A DNA stretch of 16,240 bases from Equadaptatus sp045601305 (GTDB lineage Bacteria; Synergistota; Synergistia; Synergistales; Synergistaceae): the NCBI GenBank assembly GCA_045601305.1, contig JAZRZG010000091.1:1-16240 (forward strand), written 5' to 3'. Shown one piece after another: positions 15,378 to 16,240 of the stretch; position 1 is the stretch's first letter; each line of letters starts with the position of its first letter. A program made the translations under genes and the position numbers. Below the pieces are notes generated by a model. It saw only the letters and a list, made by a program, of their open reading frames with translations, ran no database searches and was not told where the DNA came from.

Positions 15378-15399
15378 AGAAAAGGCTCTAAAATTAAGT

Positions 15400-15442
15400 A
15401 CGAGGTGCTAAGTGCGAGGTGCTAAGTGCGAGGTGCGAAGTG
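15400..15442 (+). repeat. Heptad array, GAGGTGC/TAAGTGC type
   Basis: Alternating GAGGTGC and TAAGTGC units run from 15402, ending with GAGGTGC and GAAGTGC. They are present only in copy B of the segmental repeat. Confidence 0.8.
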
Positions 15443-15445
15443 CAG

Positions 15446-15466
15446 ATGACCGTAGGGAATACCGAG
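15446..15466 (+). repeat. 21-bp element with an inverted copy at 15843-15863
   Basis: ATGACCGTAGGGAATACCGAG on the plus strand matches the minus strand of 15843-15863 at 19 of 21 positions, both differences being transitions. Similarity continues weakly past the CGAG. It sits in the non-heptad core of the piece unique to copy B. Confidence 0.7.
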
Positions 15467-15481
15467 GTTACTCGAGGATAT

Positions 15482-15540
15482 GTGCGAGGTGCGAGGTGCG
15501 AAGTGCGAAGTGCGTTCTTGTCGTCAGTCGTTAGTCGTCA
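15482..15540 (+). repeat. Heptad array, GTGCGAG/GTGCGAA then GTCGTCA/GTCGTTA (copy B)
   Basis: It has the same units as 15079-15130, with GTCGTCA, GTCGTTA, GTCGTCA at 15520-15540 in place of GTCGTTA, GTCGTCA. The difference is exactly one 7-bp unit. Confidence 0.85.
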
Positions 15541-15576
15541 GCAAAAAGTTGTCAAACACTTAAAGTTTAATCCGTC

Positions 15577-15610
15577 ATTCTGCGGAAATCCGAAGGATTT
15601 AGCGCAGAAT
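15577..15610. repeat. REP-like hairpin 1
   Basis: ATTCTGCG (15577-15584) pairs with CGCAGAAT (15603-15610), and AAATCC (15586-15591) with GGATTT (15595-15600) around GAA. The 34-nt element would fold into a long hairpin with two small bulges. The form CATTCTGCG...CGCAGAATCCAG looks like a dispersed palindromic repeat. Confidence 0.75.
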
Positions 15611-15618
15611 CCAGTGTC

Positions 15619-15651
15619 TTTGCCCGTAAGGGCTTGGTTCTGACGGGCAAA
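15619..15651. repeat. REP-like hairpin 2
   Basis: TTTGCCCGT (15619-15627) and ACGGGCAAA (15643-15651) are perfect 9-bp inverted repeats around a 15-nt loop. It lies 8 nt after hairpin 1, within the piece missing from copy A. Confidence 0.75.
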
Positions 15652-15670
15652 GCCCGTAACGCCGCTGGTT

Positions 15671-15696
15671 GCTGCGCTGCACTTCGTGCCCGCAGC
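15671..15696. repeat. REP-like hairpin 3
   Basis: GCTGCG (15671-15676) pairs with CGCAGC (15691-15696), and inner GCAC (15679-15682) with GTGC (15686-15689) around TTC. Copy A keeps this hairpin (15170-15193), its 5' arm now supplied by the start of hairpin 1. Confidence 0.7.
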
Positions 15697-15728
15697 AAGA
15701 CGAACGGTTTCAGTATTTATAACAAAAA

Positions 15729-15768
15729 CGAGAGTAAAAAGTCGTCAGTTGTTGGTCGTCAGTCGTTA
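15729..15768 (+). repeat. Heptad array mixing CGAGAGT, AAAAAGT and CGTCAGT units
   Basis: In a single register the units read CGAGAGT, AAAAAGT, CGTCAGT, TGTTGGT, CGTCAGT and CGTTAGT (15729-15770). This array shows directly that the CGGGAGT class and the CGTCAGT class share one 7-bp frame ending in RGT. Confidence 0.8.
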
Positions 15769-15803
15769 GTATAAAACACGGGATTACGGTTTTAACTTTC
15801 AAA

Positions 15804-15819
15804 GTCCGCTTCAGCGGAC
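15804..15819. repeat. Short perfect hairpin
   Basis: GTCCGCT (15804-15810) and AGCGGAC (15813-15819) form a 7-bp perfect inverted repeat with a 2-nt centre. No T tract follows on the plus strand. On the minus strand it is followed by TTTGAAAGTTAAAA, only a weak terminator tail, so I list it as a repeat. Confidence 0.6.
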
Positions 15820-15842
15820 ACCACCGATACTCTCGCTAAACG

Positions 15843-15863
15843 CTCGATATTCCCTGCGGTCAT
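15843..15863 (-). repeat. Inverted copy of the 21-bp element at 15446-15466
   Basis: On the minus strand this reads ATGACCGCAGGGAATATCGAG, 19 of 21 matches to the other copy. It leads directly into the ATTCGGT/AATTGGT heptads on the plus strand. Confidence 0.7.
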
Positions 15864-15896
15864 TCGGTAATTGGTACTTGGTCATTGGTAATTTGT
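15854..15896 (+). repeat. Heptad array, AATTGGT/ACTTGGT/CATTGGT type
   Basis: CTGCGGT, one extra C, then ATTCGGT, AATTGGT, ACTTGGT, CATTGGT and AATTTGT. It is AT-rich, unlike the other classes, but has the same 7-bp period and a GGT ending. Confidence 0.75.
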
Positions 15897-15957
15897 TTTT
15901 CTGTCCTGCTGAAAACGGGAGAAAAAAATACGAAAAAATACGGGTCAAAAATCTTTT

Positions 15958-16017
15958 CCCGTTACTCATACCCCCGTTATTCATACACCCGCGAAGTTAT
16001 ACCCCCGCGGTTTTATA
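15958..16017 (-). repeat. 15-bp array in inverted orientation
   Basis: CCCGTTACTCATACC, CCCGTTATTCATACA, CCCGCGAAGTTATACC and CCCGCGGTTTTATAC follow at 15-16 bp steps. On the minus strand these read as GTATNNN...CGGG units, akin to the CGGGAGTAT arrays at 14964 and 15298. Just left of it the plus strand has ACGGG-type units, so the repeat family changes strand near 15950. Confidence 0.65.
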
Positions 16018-16240
16018 CATCTTCGGAATTTTGCAGCGGCAGAATTTCAAAGTTTTCTTGTGAAACAGCGTACGACAATTTTGCCGAAACCTTGAAAAAC
16101 CCCGCTGCTGACTGCATTCCGATACAGTCTGTCTGCTTTGCCGCCCGAAGTGAGTTAAGTGCGAAGTCCGCAGCCCGCCGCTGCCACCGGCAGTCGTTTG
16201 AGCCCGAAGCTCTGCGAGAAGCGCGACCCGGAGGACCGTT

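Larger units (their letters stand above)
15310..15730 (+). repeat. Segmental direct repeat, copy B
   Basis: Longer version of 14991-15227. It contains an extra heptad-rich piece with a non-heptad core (15400-15481) and a 92-bp piece with two REP-like hairpins (about 15585-15676) bounded by CTGCG at both ends. Loss of the latter by recombination at CTGCG would give exactly the copy A junction. Confidence 0.8.
14897..16240. other. Gene-free repeat mosaic, 1.3 kb
   Basis: No supported gene lies here. Short open frames at 15093-15308, 15419-15643 and 15878-16063 run through tandem repeats or hairpins and have no ribosome site. The region holds heptad and 15-bp tandem arrays, an imperfect segmental duplication (14991-15227 against 15310-15730), three REP-like hairpins, a strong terminator and, at 15958-16017, a 15-bp array in the opposite orientation. 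From about 16019 to 16240 I see only AT/GC-mixed intergenic DNA with a small hairpin (CTGCC/GGCAG, 16181-16193). Confidence 0.7.

Noticed and set aside
14919..15770. CRISPR array
   Set aside because: The periods are 7 and 15 bp with no 25-40 bp repeat and unique spacers, and no cas gene is nearby.
16181..16240. Structured RNA or start of a gene at the right edge
   Set aside because: Only a 5-bp hairpin is seen, and the window ends before any pattern can be confirmed.

Overview
The window most likely comes from an anaerobic, amino-acid-using Gram-negative bacterium. A trimeric autotransporter and a complete tripartite RND efflux system show an outer membrane. An iron-sulfur cysteine desulfidase beside an amino-acid symporter suggests amino-acid catabolism. 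The gene mix and the moderate, GCG-rich codon use fit Synergistota best, in my judgement. That assignment is inference: there is no rRNA or other marker here, and Negativicutes or another diderm lineage cannot be excluded.

Layout. Bases 1-552 are a non-coding leader with a short heptad repeat and a good promoter. A YadA-type trimeric autotransporter adhesin follows (553-3078), closed by a terminator hairpin. A two-gene unit encodes an L-cysteine desulfidase-like enzyme (3253-4533) and a DAACS-family symporter (4547-5722), and it ends in an intrinsic terminator. The tRNA methylthiotransferase gene mtaB lies at 5774-7090. An IS481-family insertion sequence (about 7130-8213, transposase on the minus strand) separates mtaB from the last unit. 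That unit is one long operon: a TetR/AcrR-type repressor (8345-8977), a periplasmic adaptor (9019-10245), an HAE1-type RND pump (10249-13404) and an outer-membrane channel (13409-14896). Its promoter is near consensus and carries a perfect palindrome in the spacer, so repression by the first gene product is the simplest reading.

The last 1.3 kb (14897-16240) has no credible gene. It is a dense mosaic of 7-bp and 15-bp tandem repeats, REP-like hairpins, a segmental duplication and a strong terminator. The various heptad types (CGGGAGT, CGTCAGT/CGTTAGT, GCGAAGT/GCGAGGT, ACTTGGT/CATTGGT) all end in RGT, and a small block of the same kind lies near the left edge.

Points that stand out: a coiled-coil extension after the membrane anchor of the adhesin; loss of the substrate-carboxylate Arg in the symporter encoded next to the cysteine desulfidase; the AcrR-like operator in the efflux promoter; and the heptad/REP mosaic. 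I see no clearly new multi-gene defence or biosynthetic system. Several starts were moved from the longest ORF to internal codons with a good ribosome binding site.
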